A DNA stretch of 60,154 nt from Pseudomonadales bacterium (GTDB lineage Bacteria; Pseudomonadota; Gammaproteobacteria; Pseudomonadales; Azotimanducaceae): the NCBI GenBank assembly GCA_007131295.1, contig SLQW01000094.1, positions 1-60,154 of the forward strand, given 5' to 3'. Both the position numbers and the translations under genes were made by a program. Within the stretch, counting starts at the first letter, position 1; each line of letters begins with the position of its first letter. This document shows positions 25,597 through 32,817 of this stretch, in pieces. The notes under the pieces are model-generated. The model was not told the DNA's origin and did no database searches. It saw only the letters and a program-made list of their open reading frames with translations.

Positions 25597-25613
25597 TGCA
25601 AGCATTGCTTGCA
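25597..25613 (+). promoter_or_regulatory. Palindromic operator-like site
   Basis: TGCAAGC-ATT-GCTTGCA is a 7-bp perfect inverted repeat with a 3-base centre, located in the 265-base divergent gap between the PPOX-like and dehydratase genes. GCTTGC recurs at 25574-25579 and near 25699. The site could bind a dimeric regulator of either gene; the rest of the gap shows no gene. Confidence 0.4.
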
Positions 25614-25816
25614 GGCATCTGCCGACAGAGACGGCGCGCCACCGTCACAGCAGGTTGATGCATGCGACCTGCCTCTCCCTTTGCGGATCAAAACACGCTT
25701 GCTTCCATGCAGGCAATGCGGACGGCCACGGATGCCGGCAATCTCGCTTCCGCCACCAGCGATGCGTAACAGCGGTGCGCAGCAGCGCCGAACTATTGCT
25801 TTGAGGAGGTGCGTCC

Positions 25817-26311
25817 ATGTGGCCGCAGGGGCTAGCCTGCGTCGGGTACCAGGTTTGGGGGGCCGGTATGAAACCATCAGACGAAGAGCTGGCAGCGCTT
25901 GTCGGCCATCAGTTTCCCGGCGGGACCTATACAGTCGCCCACTGGGAGAATTTCCTGTTGACCGAATGCACCGGTACTGGAGCGCTCCCTGAAGGGCGCG
26001 TCCATCCGGTTGCCCTGTTCCACATGCCCATAATCGGGGCCGGTACATCCATCGCGGAAATGTTCGCGCTCGGTCAGGCCGAGTCGGATTTCTCCATCGG
26101 TATCGAGAGCTACGACTGGGAATTCTTCTCCACGCTCAAGGAGGAAGAACCCTATCGGGTCGACGCTCGTATTACGCTCGCGGAGCGGATCACTTCAGAA
26201 AACGGCGCCTGCCATGATCGCATTCAGTTCCGTTTCGACTTGAGCGATGCGGCAGCAACACCCGCAGCGCGCGCTACGATCACGTGGATCTACAGGAGGT
26301 CGCAGGCGTGA
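25817..26311 (+). CDS. MaoC-like N-terminal dehydratase domain protein (hot-dog fold)
   Basis: A 164-residue protein resembling the N-terminal (non-catalytic) hot-dog half of MaoC/FAS1-type (R)-specific enoyl-CoA hydratases: PALFHMPI-like HPVALFHMPIIGAGTSIAEMFALGQAESDFSIGIESYDWEFF. The start at 25817 has an excellent GAGGAGGTG seven bases upstream; an internal ATG at 25868 lacks one. It overlaps the next gene, which carries the catalytic half, by GTGA. The two probably form a heterodimeric dehydratase acting on a CoA thioester. Confidence 0.75.
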   Translation: MWPQGLACVGYQVWGAGMKPSDEELAALVGHQFPGGTYTVAHWENFLLTECTGTGALPEGRVHPVALFHMPIIGAGTSIAEMFALGQAESDFSIGIESYDWEFFSTLKEEEPYRVDARITLAERITSENGACHDRIQFRFDLSDAAATPAARATITWIYRRSQA

Positions 26312-26760
26312 ACGTCGAAACAGGCGACAGCATTCCCGAGTGGCTCATGCCTTCGGTACGGCCGGAACGGATGCGCACAATGGCTGCGATCCTGCGCGAC
26401 CCCAATCCCGTCCACTGGGACCCCGATGTATGCGCAAGCCTGGGCTTCGGCGACCACGTCATCAACCAGGGGCCGCTCGGACTCAGCTACATCATCAACA
26501 TGCTGCATGCGTGGGCCGGAGTCGACTGTCTGCGCCGCATCATCATGCGCTTCCCCCAGGTGGTACTCGATGAGGACAGAGTAGCGGCCCGCGGCCGTGT
26601 CACGGGAATCAGCAAGCGCAACGGTGAGACGCTCGCCGAATGTGAAGTCTGGCTCGAACTTCTGGCGGCGAGAGACGACGACGGGCGCAACAATCAGGGG
26701 CGCGGAGGCCGGCTGCTGGAAGGAACGGCGATCGTGGCCGTTCCCGAGCCTGCGAACTGA
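26308..26760 (+). CDS. MaoC family dehydratase, catalytic hot-dog half
   Basis: A 150-residue protein with the hydratase-2 signature: LRDPNPVHWDPDVCASLGFGDHVINQGPLGLSYI, in which the Asp and His spaced by NPV form the catalytic pair. It should hydrate an enoyl-CoA or dehydrate a 3-hydroxyacyl-CoA, or act on another thioester. The GTG start at 26308 is supported by AGGAGG nine bases upstream and by overlap with the preceding half-domain gene. Cytosolic. Confidence 0.82.
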   Translation: MNVETGDSIPEWLMPSVRPERMRTMAAILRDPNPVHWDPDVCASLGFGDHVINQGPLGLSYIINMLHAWAGVDCLRRIIMRFPQVVLDEDRVAARGRVTGISKRNGETLAECEVWLELLAARDDDGRNNQGRGGRLLEGTAIVAVPEPAN

Positions 26761-26854
26761 GCGCACGGCAAACGCAAGCTACGGCCTGCTGTCGCATAAA
26801 TTGAATCGCAGACGCTCTGCGACGAATTCGAAAAAGCGGGAGGGAAGCTCCGAC

Positions 26855-27448
26855 ATGGCGAAAGTAAGGACCACTGACCACGAAACGGTCTCGATCTACC
26901 CATTTTCGGACGAAGAAGTCGATCAGCTCATGACGCACTCCGGCGAGTGTGTGCTGATGTGGGCCACCAAGGACGGCTGGCCGGTGGGCGTCACCCATGC
27001 GTTCGTCTGGCGTGACGGGAAGGTCTGGCTGACCTTTGCAAGTCACCGACATCGGGCCAGCGCTATTCGGCGCGACCCGCGCGTCTCTGTGAACGTCAGT
27101 AGTGCGGCGTATCGCCCGGATGCGCCGGAGACCTGGCCGCGCGGCGCCATAACCATCAAAGGCACCGCGGAGTTCTTCGACGACGACGACACCAAGGCAT
27201 GGTTCTACCGTGCCCTCGCCCGCAAGGTGCGCCCGGACAGTAAAGAAGGTGAGGAAGCCTTCTTCCAACTCCTCGACTCCCCACTGCGCACGATCCTGGC
27301 GATCACCCCGGTGAAGAAGATCATGTACAACGCCGGCCTTGCCGGCCGCCACATGGCGGGCACTGTGGACGAGTCGGAGCTTGGTGAGCCGCTTCCGGTA
27401 GATCGTGAGCGCATCGAAGCCGAGCGGCAGCGACGCGGGTTGAAGTAA
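26855..27448 (+). CDS. Pyridoxamine 5'-phosphate oxidase-like protein
   Basis: A 197-residue FMN/F420 split-barrel protein: CVLMWATKDGWPVGVTHAFVWRDGKVWLTFASHRHRASAIRRDPRVSVNVSS, followed by ITIKGTAEFFDDDD and IKK-containing C-terminal part. Family members are small flavin-dependent reductases. It lies between the dehydratase pair and the second TonB-dependent receptor on the same strand, so a role in breakdown of the imported compound is plausible but not shown. GGAGGGAAG precedes the ATG. Confidence 0.82.
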   Translation: MAKVRTTDHETVSIYPFSDEEVDQLMTHSGECVLMWATKDGWPVGVTHAFVWRDGKVWLTFASHRHRASAIRRDPRVSVNVSSAAYRPDAPETWPRGAITIKGTAEFFDDDDTKAWFYRALARKVRPDSKEGEEAFFQLLDSPLRTILAITPVKKIMYNAGLAGRHMAGTVDESELGEPLPVDRERIEAERQRRGLK

Positions 27449-27555
27449 CAACAGCAACAGAGAGAGCGGCACTGAACCGCCGTACGTTCCAGAAGAACGG
27501 AAAAGGGACGAAGCAACACATCGGGATGGCCGCACGTCGGTCAAGGGAGAGTTGA

Positions 27556-30063
27556 ATGAACAAAAAATATCTTGATCGTGCACTCGCGCTTCCAGCAAGG
27601 AAGCCCTATGGCACGTTCGTTTGCTCTGGCCTGATCGCCCTCGCGATGCCAGGCATGTCCGCAGCTCAGATTTCCGATACCAGCAGCGAGCCGAGGCGGG
27701 CCACCGTCGATGAGATCGTGGTCACTGCGAGGATTGTCGAGGAGACTCTGCAGGAAGTCCCTGTGGCCGTAACCGTTCTCGATCGGGACACCCTCGACCT
27801 CTTTCGTATCGACGAGGCAACCGACCTGATCAGCCGGGTACCCGCGCTGAGAGTGAGCATAGGCGGATCGGGCGCGGGCGCGCAGATCAACCTGCGCGGC
27901 ATCGGATCCTCGTTCATCTCCAACGCCTTCGACTCGGCTGTCGCCCTCAACTACGACGGCATATCGGTCAGCACGCAGAGGCTGCTGCAAACGGCTTTCT
28001 TCGATGTCGATCAGGTGAGCGTTCTGAAAGGACCACAATCTCTGTTCTTCGGAAAGGCCGCGTCCGCTGGGGTACTCGCGCTGCGCTCTGCCGAGCCTAC
28101 AGCGGATTGGCAATTTGGGGGCAAGTCCTCCTACGAGTTCGAGGAAGACGGCTGGACCTTGGGCGGGTTCGTATCGGGTCCCCTCACTGAAACGCTGGGC
28201 TTCCGGCTTGCGGCCGAGTATCAGGATATCGACAAGTTCGTGCGGGTCGCCGATACCGTGCCTACACGCAATCCGAACCGGGGTCTGACGAATCTGATAT
28301 CCCGGCTCACCCTGAACTGGACGCCTACGGACGACTTCAACGCCAATTTGAAGCTCAACTACAATCGCCAGCGCTCAGACACACTGAACGGACGCGCGGA
28401 CATTTTCTGTGGTCCCACTGGACCCGACCCGTCCGTCATCCTCGGCGGCGCAATCGGACCCGGCGTCGACGTGTTTCTGCCCACACACGATTGCAACCTC
28501 GGCAACCGTCGTTTCATCGGTGTGGACGGTCACCCGCTCATCGACACAGTCCCGACTGGCTCACCCGGTGAGGGGCGCGATATCAGCCAGGCTTACAACA
28601 ACACGGACCTGTTCTTCGGCCGCTTACAGTTGGATTTCCGCGTCAGCGAAAACTTCGATGCCACCGTGCTTCTCGGTTACGTCGATATGGACAACGAATA
28701 CAACGACACCTTCAATGCTACGGGCCAACTTCCGGATGGAAGCCCGGCTGGGCTGGTCGCACCGTTCGAAAACACGCTCGAGCAGATCACCGCCGAGGTG
28801 AGGCTGGCGAGCAGGTTCAGCGGGCCATTCAATTTCCAGGTGGGCGGTTTCTGGGAGGAACGCGACATCGGACACCGGACGTCGCAGAACGCCTTCAACC
28901 CCTCGCTACTTGAGGTACTCGGCCCACCGTTCGGGCCCGATCCAGCTACCGGATTCACATTCGACTGGCTCGCCGACCGGCCGATCGATGCCGAGGCCCT
29001 TTCGTTCTTCGTCAGTGGCGAACTCATGTTGTCCGAGCGCTGGGAGCTTTCCGGCGGCGTGCGCTGGACGGATGAAAAGAAGAGCACCCGGATCTCGTTC
29101 CCGTATGTGCACTCTGCCCTGCCGGCTGTTTTCGGGGCCGTTTCCAGTGGTTTCACGACCGATGACATCAAGTTTTCGGACGACAACATTTCACCGGAAG
29201 TGGTGCTGCGCTACATCCACAACGAAGACCTGTCCGTGTACGGCGCCTTCAAGTCGGGCTTCAAGTCCGGCGGCGTCGACAACAACACGCTGCCGATCGG
29301 CGGTGCGGCGCTAGCGGATCTCAACAGCCCAGACCCGGAAGTCAGAGCGGCTGCGGTGGATCTGTTGACTTTCGAGTCCGAGACCTCGGAAGGCTTCGAA
29401 CTGGGCCTGCGCTCACTGCTGTTCGAACGTAGCCTGATGCTCAACGTGACGGCATTCTCCTACGACTACGAAGATCAGCAGGTACAGCTGTTCAATCCCG
29501 AAGTGTTCGCCTTCGACACGTTCAATGCAGGCGAGGTCAGGACCAGGGGCATAGACATCGACTGGGCGTGGTCCACGCCCATAGATGGCCTCAGCCTGTT
29601 CGGGGCCTGGGGGTTCCTCGACGCGAAGATCACCGGCGACTTGTTGACCCAGTCGGGGGAGAATCTGAGGGGCCGTCGTGCAACGGGAGCGCCGAGATTC
29701 TCGGGTAATGTCGCACTACTCTGGCAGACGCCGATCGCCAACGACTTCATGGTGCGCGTCAGTCCGAACCTGTTCTATTCGGCCAGCTACATCGTGGGAG
29801 GCTCGTCGCGGAGCACTTTCGATCCGGTCACCAATCCATTCGGCGATCTGAAGCAGGGGAGCTACGCCAGCGTCGATCTCAACGTTTCGCTGCTGTCACT
29901 TCGGAACGACTGGCGAGTCTCCCTCATTGGCAGGAACCTGACGAACAAGCAGACCCTCGCCAGTGCCGGACCCGCACCGTTCAGGCCAGCGGGAGGGACC
30001 GACCAGCAGGTCAACTTCAATCGCGGCCGACAGATCTTCCTGGAGGCGGCCTACAACTTCTGA
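27556..30063 (+). CDS. TonB-dependent receptor
   Basis: An 835-residue outer-membrane receptor: signal peptide ending near GMSAAQ, TonB-box-like VDEIVVTARIVEETLQEVPVAV, plug motifs (INLRGIGSSFISNAFDSAVA, VSVLKGPQSLFFGKAASAGV) and a barrel ending RQIFLEAAYNF. It closely parallels the receptor at 21610 in both plug and barrel, indicating duplication and divergence. The ligand is unknown; the flanking hydratases and reductases suggest a lipid-like or terpenoid compound. Confidence 0.93.
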   Translation: MNKKYLDRALALPARKPYGTFVCSGLIALAMPGMSAAQISDTSSEPRRATVDEIVVTARIVEETLQEVPVAVTVLDRDTLDLFRIDEATDLISRVPALRVSIGGSGAGAQINLRGIGSSFISNAFDSAVALNYDGISVSTQRLLQTAFFDVDQVSVLKGPQSLFFGKAASAGVLALRSAEPTADWQFGGKSSYEFEEDGWTLGGFVSGPLTETLGFRLAAEYQDIDKFVRVADTVPTRNPNRGLTNLISRLTLNWTPTDDFNANLKLNYNRQRSDTLNGRADIFCGPTGPDPSVILGGAIGPGVDVFLPTHDCNLGNRRFIGVDGHPLIDTVPTGSPGEGRDISQAYNNTDLFFGRLQLDFRVSENFDATVLLGYVDMDNEYNDTFNATGQLPDGSPAGLVAPFENTLEQITAEVRLASRFSGPFNFQVGGFWEERDIGHRTSQNAFNPSLLEVLGPPFGPDPATGFTFDWLADRPIDAEALSFFVSGELMLSERWELSGGVRWTDEKKSTRISFPYVHSALPAVFGAVSSGFTTDDIKFSDDNISPEVVLRYIHNEDLSVYGAFKSGFKSGGVDNNTLPIGGAALADLNSPDPEVRAAAVDLLTFESETSEGFELGLRSLLFERSLMLNVTAFSYDYEDQQVQLFNPEVFAFDTFNAGEVRTRGIDIDWAWSTPIDGLSLFGAWGFLDAKITGDLLTQSGENLRGRRATGAPRFSGNVALLWQTPIANDFMVRVSPNLFYSASYIVGGSSRSTFDPVTNPFGDLKQGSYASVDLNVSLLSLRNDWRVSLIGRNLTNKQTLASAGPAPFRPAGGTDQQVNFNRGRQIFLEAAYNF

Positions 30064-30084
30064 CGCAAATGCTCCACGAGCGGA

Positions 30085-30110
30085 CTTCGGCGGCAAATGT
30101 GCCGCCGAGG
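30085..30110 (+). terminator. Stem-loop after the second receptor gene
   Basis: CTTCGGCGGCA / TGCCGCCGAGG form an 11-bp stem (one G-T pair) with a 4-base loop, 22 bases after the receptor stop. No T-run follows. Confidence 0.5.
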
Positions 30111-30157
30111 TCACGTGACCCACAGGCGCGCTGGCACAAGCGTGATATTGAACTGCT

Positions 30158-30199
30158 CCGCATACGGTGGCCCGCATGCGGTGCTCCGCATGCGGCGGC
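30158..30199 (+). repeat. Three tandem 14-bp repeats containing CCGCATGCGG
   Basis: Three consecutive 14-base units begin CCGCATACGG, CCGCATGCGG and CCGCATGCGG. The core is self-complementary, so each unit is a small palindrome. They lie between the receptor gene and tRNA-Cys, 63 bases from the tRNA 3' end. Confidence 0.7.
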
Positions 30200-30261
30200 G
30201 TAACACCGTTTACGCTGCCGGCTGCGTGCTGACCGAAAAATCGAGGAAGATTACGAGAATT

Positions 30262-30335
30262 TGGAGGCTGGGGTCGGAATCGAACCGGCGTAAACGGAGT
30301 TGCAGTCCGCTGCATGACCACTCTGCCACCCAGCC
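30262..30335 (-). tRNA. tRNA-Cys (anticodon GCA)
   Basis: On the minus strand the gene runs GGCTGGGTGGCAGAGTGG to CCCCAGCCTCCA. Acceptor GGCTGGG/CCCAGCC, anticodon stem GCGGA with loop CTGCAAC (anticodon GCA) and T-arm CCGGTTCGATTCCGG are seen; CCA is encoded. It lies 83 bases downstream of pgsA on the same strand, as in E. coli. Confidence 0.96.
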
Positions 30336-30383
30336 TGGGTGAGGCGGGAATGATACTGATTTGCGCGCCGGTTGCCAGCCTCT

Positions 30384-30413
30384 CGCGGTCCGCATGGACG
30401 CGGTCCGCATGGA
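30384..30413 (+). repeat. Two tandem 15-bp repeats between tRNA-Cys and pgsA
   Basis: The 15-base unit CGCGGTCCGCATGGA occurs twice in direct succession. It shares the CCGCAT core with the three-unit tract on the other side of tRNA-Cys. Confidence 0.7.
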
Positions 30414-30418
30414 CGCAC

Positions 30419-30988
30419 TCAGGGCACTGCGTCGAGGTAGGCCTCCCGGAGCGTGGGCCACGCCGCGCGCAGGTAGGCAATCATCGACCAGAGCGTGAGC
30501 ACCGCGGCCGCGTAAAGCAGGACGTAGCCGATCCACACCAGCGTCAGGGAGAAGTCCGCTGGATGGGCGAGCAGTATAAGAATGGCCACCATCTGCACCG
30601 CAGTCTTGGCCTTGCCCACCCAACTCACCGCCACCAGACCCCGGCGCTGCATCTCCGCCATCCATTCGCGCAGGGCAGAGATCGCCAACTCGCGACCGAC
30701 AATGACCACCGCCGCCAGGGACAACCAGATGTTGGCGTGGGCGCCCGCCAGCATGACAAGCGCGCTGACCACGATCAGCTTGTCCGCAACGGGGTCCAGG
30801 AAAGCCCCGAAACGTGACAGCTGCTGCCAGCGGCGGGCCAGGTAGCCGTCAAGCCAGTCGGTGATACCCGCCAGGAGGAACACGGCGGCGCCGAGCAGAT
30901 AGCTCCACGTCCAAGGCAGCAGGAACGTCAGTATCAGCACTGGAACCAGACCGATCCGGACCAGGGTGAGCAGATTGGGAAGATTCAT
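30419..30988 (-). CDS. pgsA: CDP-diacylglycerol--glycerol-3-phosphate 3-phosphatidyltransferase
   Basis: A 189-residue inner-membrane enzyme that makes phosphatidylglycerol-phosphate, the first committed step to phosphatidylglycerol and cardiolipin. The CDP-alcohol phosphotransferase motif D-x2-DG-x2-AR-x8-G-x3-D-x3-D is complete: ITDWLDGYLARRWQQLSRFG followed by AFLDPVADK. The N-terminus MNLPNLLTLVRIGLVPVL is characteristic. Length is normal. tRNA-Cys follows; uvrC, its usual upstream partner, is replaced by an LLM oxidoreductase. Confidence 0.95.
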   Translation of the reverse strand: MNLPNLLTLVRIGLVPVLILTFLLPWTWSYLLGAAVFLLAGITDWLDGYLARRWQQLSRFGAFLDPVADKLIVVSALVMLAGAHANIWLSLAAVVIVGRELAISALREWMAEMQRRGLVAVSWVGKAKTAVQMVAILILLAHPADFSLTLVWIGYVLLYAAAVLTLWSMIAYLRAAWPTLREAYLDAVP

Positions 30989-31058
30989 GGTCCGGACCCG
31001 AGGCGCGAGGACAGTGCATTGTAGCGACCGCCGTCAGCGCCACAACCGCGGGCTGTCA

Positions 31059-31868
31059 TCAGCCCTGCTCCCGCAGGGCGACGAGCGCATCCAGCCAGCG
31101 CATACAGGCATCGGCGTCGGCGTAGCGCGTCGCTGCAATGACCCGCTGAGCCCCCAACGCGCGATAGCCTTCCAGGACACGGCCATCGCCGGCAGAGTCG
31201 GTCCCCAGGCGGCCTAGCAGCGTCAGTCCAGGCGGCGCCCGGCCGGCCTCGCTTGCCAGCTCCGCCAACCTGGCGCAGTCGGCCTGCAGTTCTTCGAGCG
31301 GTGCGGGCATCGGCAGCCAGGCGTCGCCGAAACGAATCACCCGAGCAAGCGCGTGCGGACCTTTGCCGCCGATGAGGATGGGGGGCCGTGCCGGACGGGG
31401 CCGGAACAGAAAGCGCTGACCGTGGGCCTCGACCTCGTCAGCGGCAAAGCAGCGATGGAGAAAGTCGAGGGTTTCGTCTGTCCTACGCCCCCGCTCGCCC
31501 CGCGGGACACCGAGTGCCTTGAACTCCGCCGTCATCCAGCCGACGCCGACACCGAGCAGCAGGCGGTTGCCGGAGAGTTCCTGCAGCGTGGCCACGACCT
31601 TGGCGGTCGGCAGCGGTGGCCGATAGGGCAGGATCAGCACGCTGCATCCGAGCTTGATCCGCGATGTGGCGCCTGCCAGCCACGCCAGGGTCGTCAGCGG
31701 GTCGAGATAGCGGCCGTTCGAGCCTTCCGCATCGTCGGGCGGAATCGCGATGTGATCCACGACCCAGGCCGACTCGAACCCGCGCTCCTCTGCCGCCTGG
31801 ACGCAGCGCAGGATCGTGTCGGGATCCGACTGCGGACCCATGTTGCGTATGGCGACGCCGAACTCCAT
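31059..31868 (-). CDS. LLM class flavin/F420-dependent oxidoreductase
   Basis: A 269-residue luciferase-like TIM barrel: MEFGVAIRNMGPQSDP, AAEERGFESAWVVDHIAIP, SRIKLGCSVLILPYRPPL, and NRLLLGVGVGWMTAEFKALG, then PILIGGKGPHAL. The pattern matches F420-dependent or FMN-dependent members of unknown substrate. Slightly shorter than most members (about 280-300). The start at 31868 gives the expected N-terminal strand and has GGAGGG upstream. Confidence 0.85.
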   Translation of the reverse strand: MEFGVAIRNMGPQSDPDTILRCVQAAEERGFESAWVVDHIAIPPDDAEGSNGRYLDPLTTLAWLAGATSRIKLGCSVLILPYRPPLPTAKVVATLQELSGNRLLLGVGVGWMTAEFKALGVPRGERGRRTDETLDFLHRCFAADEVEAHGQRFLFRPRPARPPILIGGKGPHALARVIRFGDAWLPMPAPLEELQADCARLAELASEAGRAPPGLTLLGRLGTDSAGDGRVLEGYRALGAQRVIAATRYADADACMRWLDALVALREQG

Positions 31869-31946
31869 GGTCAGCCCTGCCCTCCCGCTTCGGTAAGCTG
31901 CGCAGGCTAAACTCTCGCCTGCCGCGCCGCCAGCCACAGGAGCCCC

Positions 31947-32549
31947 ATGCACAAAGCCATCATATTCCTGCTCGCCTTTACCGGTGGCTTCACCATCATG
32001 TCCGTCGAACTGCTTGGAGGTCGGATCCTGGCGCCCTGGTTCGGTTCCAGCGTGCACGTCTGGGGTTCGATCATCACCGTGTTCATGCTGGCATTGTCGA
32101 TTGGCTACCTTCTTGGAGGCCGCCTGTCGGTCATCGGCCCGAGCCTGTCCCGCTTCGGCCTGCTGTTCTTCGGGGGTGCGGTAATGGTGCTGCCCTTACT
32201 CTTGTTCGGCGACGCGATGATGATCTGGGTGTTCACCCATGTGGAGGACCCGCGCTACGGCTCTCTACTCGCCTCGGTGCTGCTGTTCGGTCTGCCCACC
32301 GTCCTCTTGGGCATGATCTCCCCCTACTCGGTGCGGCTGCTCATTCGCGACACCCATCACAGCGGTCAAGTAGCCGGCCAGCTCTATTTCATCTCTACGC
32401 TCGGCAGCGCCCTCGGCACGCTCGGCACATCTTTTTACTTCGTTCTGTGGTTTGCCGTGGACAGGATCCTCATCACCCTCATCGTGGTCCTCATCGCCTG
32501 CGGCCTGCTTGCGTTACTTGCCGACCGACTCGAGATCAGCGCGAAGTGA
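31947..32549 (+). CDS. Membrane (MFS-like) half of a fused MFS/spermidine synthase type protein
   Basis: A 200-residue membrane protein with about six helices: FTGGFTIMSVELLGGRILAPWFGSSVHVWGSIITVFMLALSIGYLLGGRL, then SPYSVRLLIRD and AGQLYFISTLGSALGTLGTSFYFV. This is the N-terminal membrane module that, in many bacteria, is joined to a spermidine-synthase-like domain. Here it ends after the module, and a separate spermidine-synthase-like gene lies 2.4 kb further on, past gspE. The function of the family is not known. Confidence 0.85.
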   Translation: MHKAIIFLLAFTGGFTIMSVELLGGRILAPWFGSSVHVWGSIITVFMLALSIGYLLGGRLSVIGPSLSRFGLLFFGGAVMVLPLLLFGDAMMIWVFTHVEDPRYGSLLASVLLFGLPTVLLGMISPYSVRLLIRDTHHSGQVAGQLYFISTLGSALGTLGTSFYFVLWFAVDRILITLIVVLIACGLLALLADRLEISAK

Positions 32550-32570
32550 CTAAGGGCAGCAAACCGCAGA

Positions 32571-32789
32571 TCAACGCCCCCGACCAGGGTGAGAGCCGTG
32601 CAGAGAACGCTCGACGCACCATGCAAGGAGGTACTGCGCCATCCGCTCCGGGTCCTCTTCACGCACGGGACCCTGGGCCATCCAGGCTTGGTACACCGCC
32701 TGAACCATGCGCCCGTGGTGGTCATCGTTCCAGGTATCCCAGCTGCCGCGATAGCCGCGACCTTCCACGTGAACGGTCAATTCGCGCAT
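32571..32789 (-). CDS. Small protein of unknown function downstream of gspE-like gene
   Basis: A 72-residue hydrophilic protein rich in Trp (VEGRGYRGSWDTWNDDHHGRMVQAVYQAWMAQ) with two close Cys-free segments and one Cys near the C-terminus. AGGAGAAG precedes the ATG and the gene starts 28 bases after the gspE-like stop on the same strand, so it is probably cotranscribed. I do not recognise the family. Confidence 0.6.
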   Translation of the reverse strand: MRELTVHVEGRGYRGSWDTWNDDHHGRMVQAVYQAWMAQGPVREEDPERMAQYLLAWCVERSLHGSHPGRGR

Positions 32790-32817
32790 AGTCCGCTTCT
32801 CCTGTGCTGATCCAACG

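Noticed and set aside
4000-30335. Genomic island with integrase and tRNA-end duplication
   Set aside because: No integrase, transposase or repeated tRNA fragment was found; only the gene order argues for insertion.
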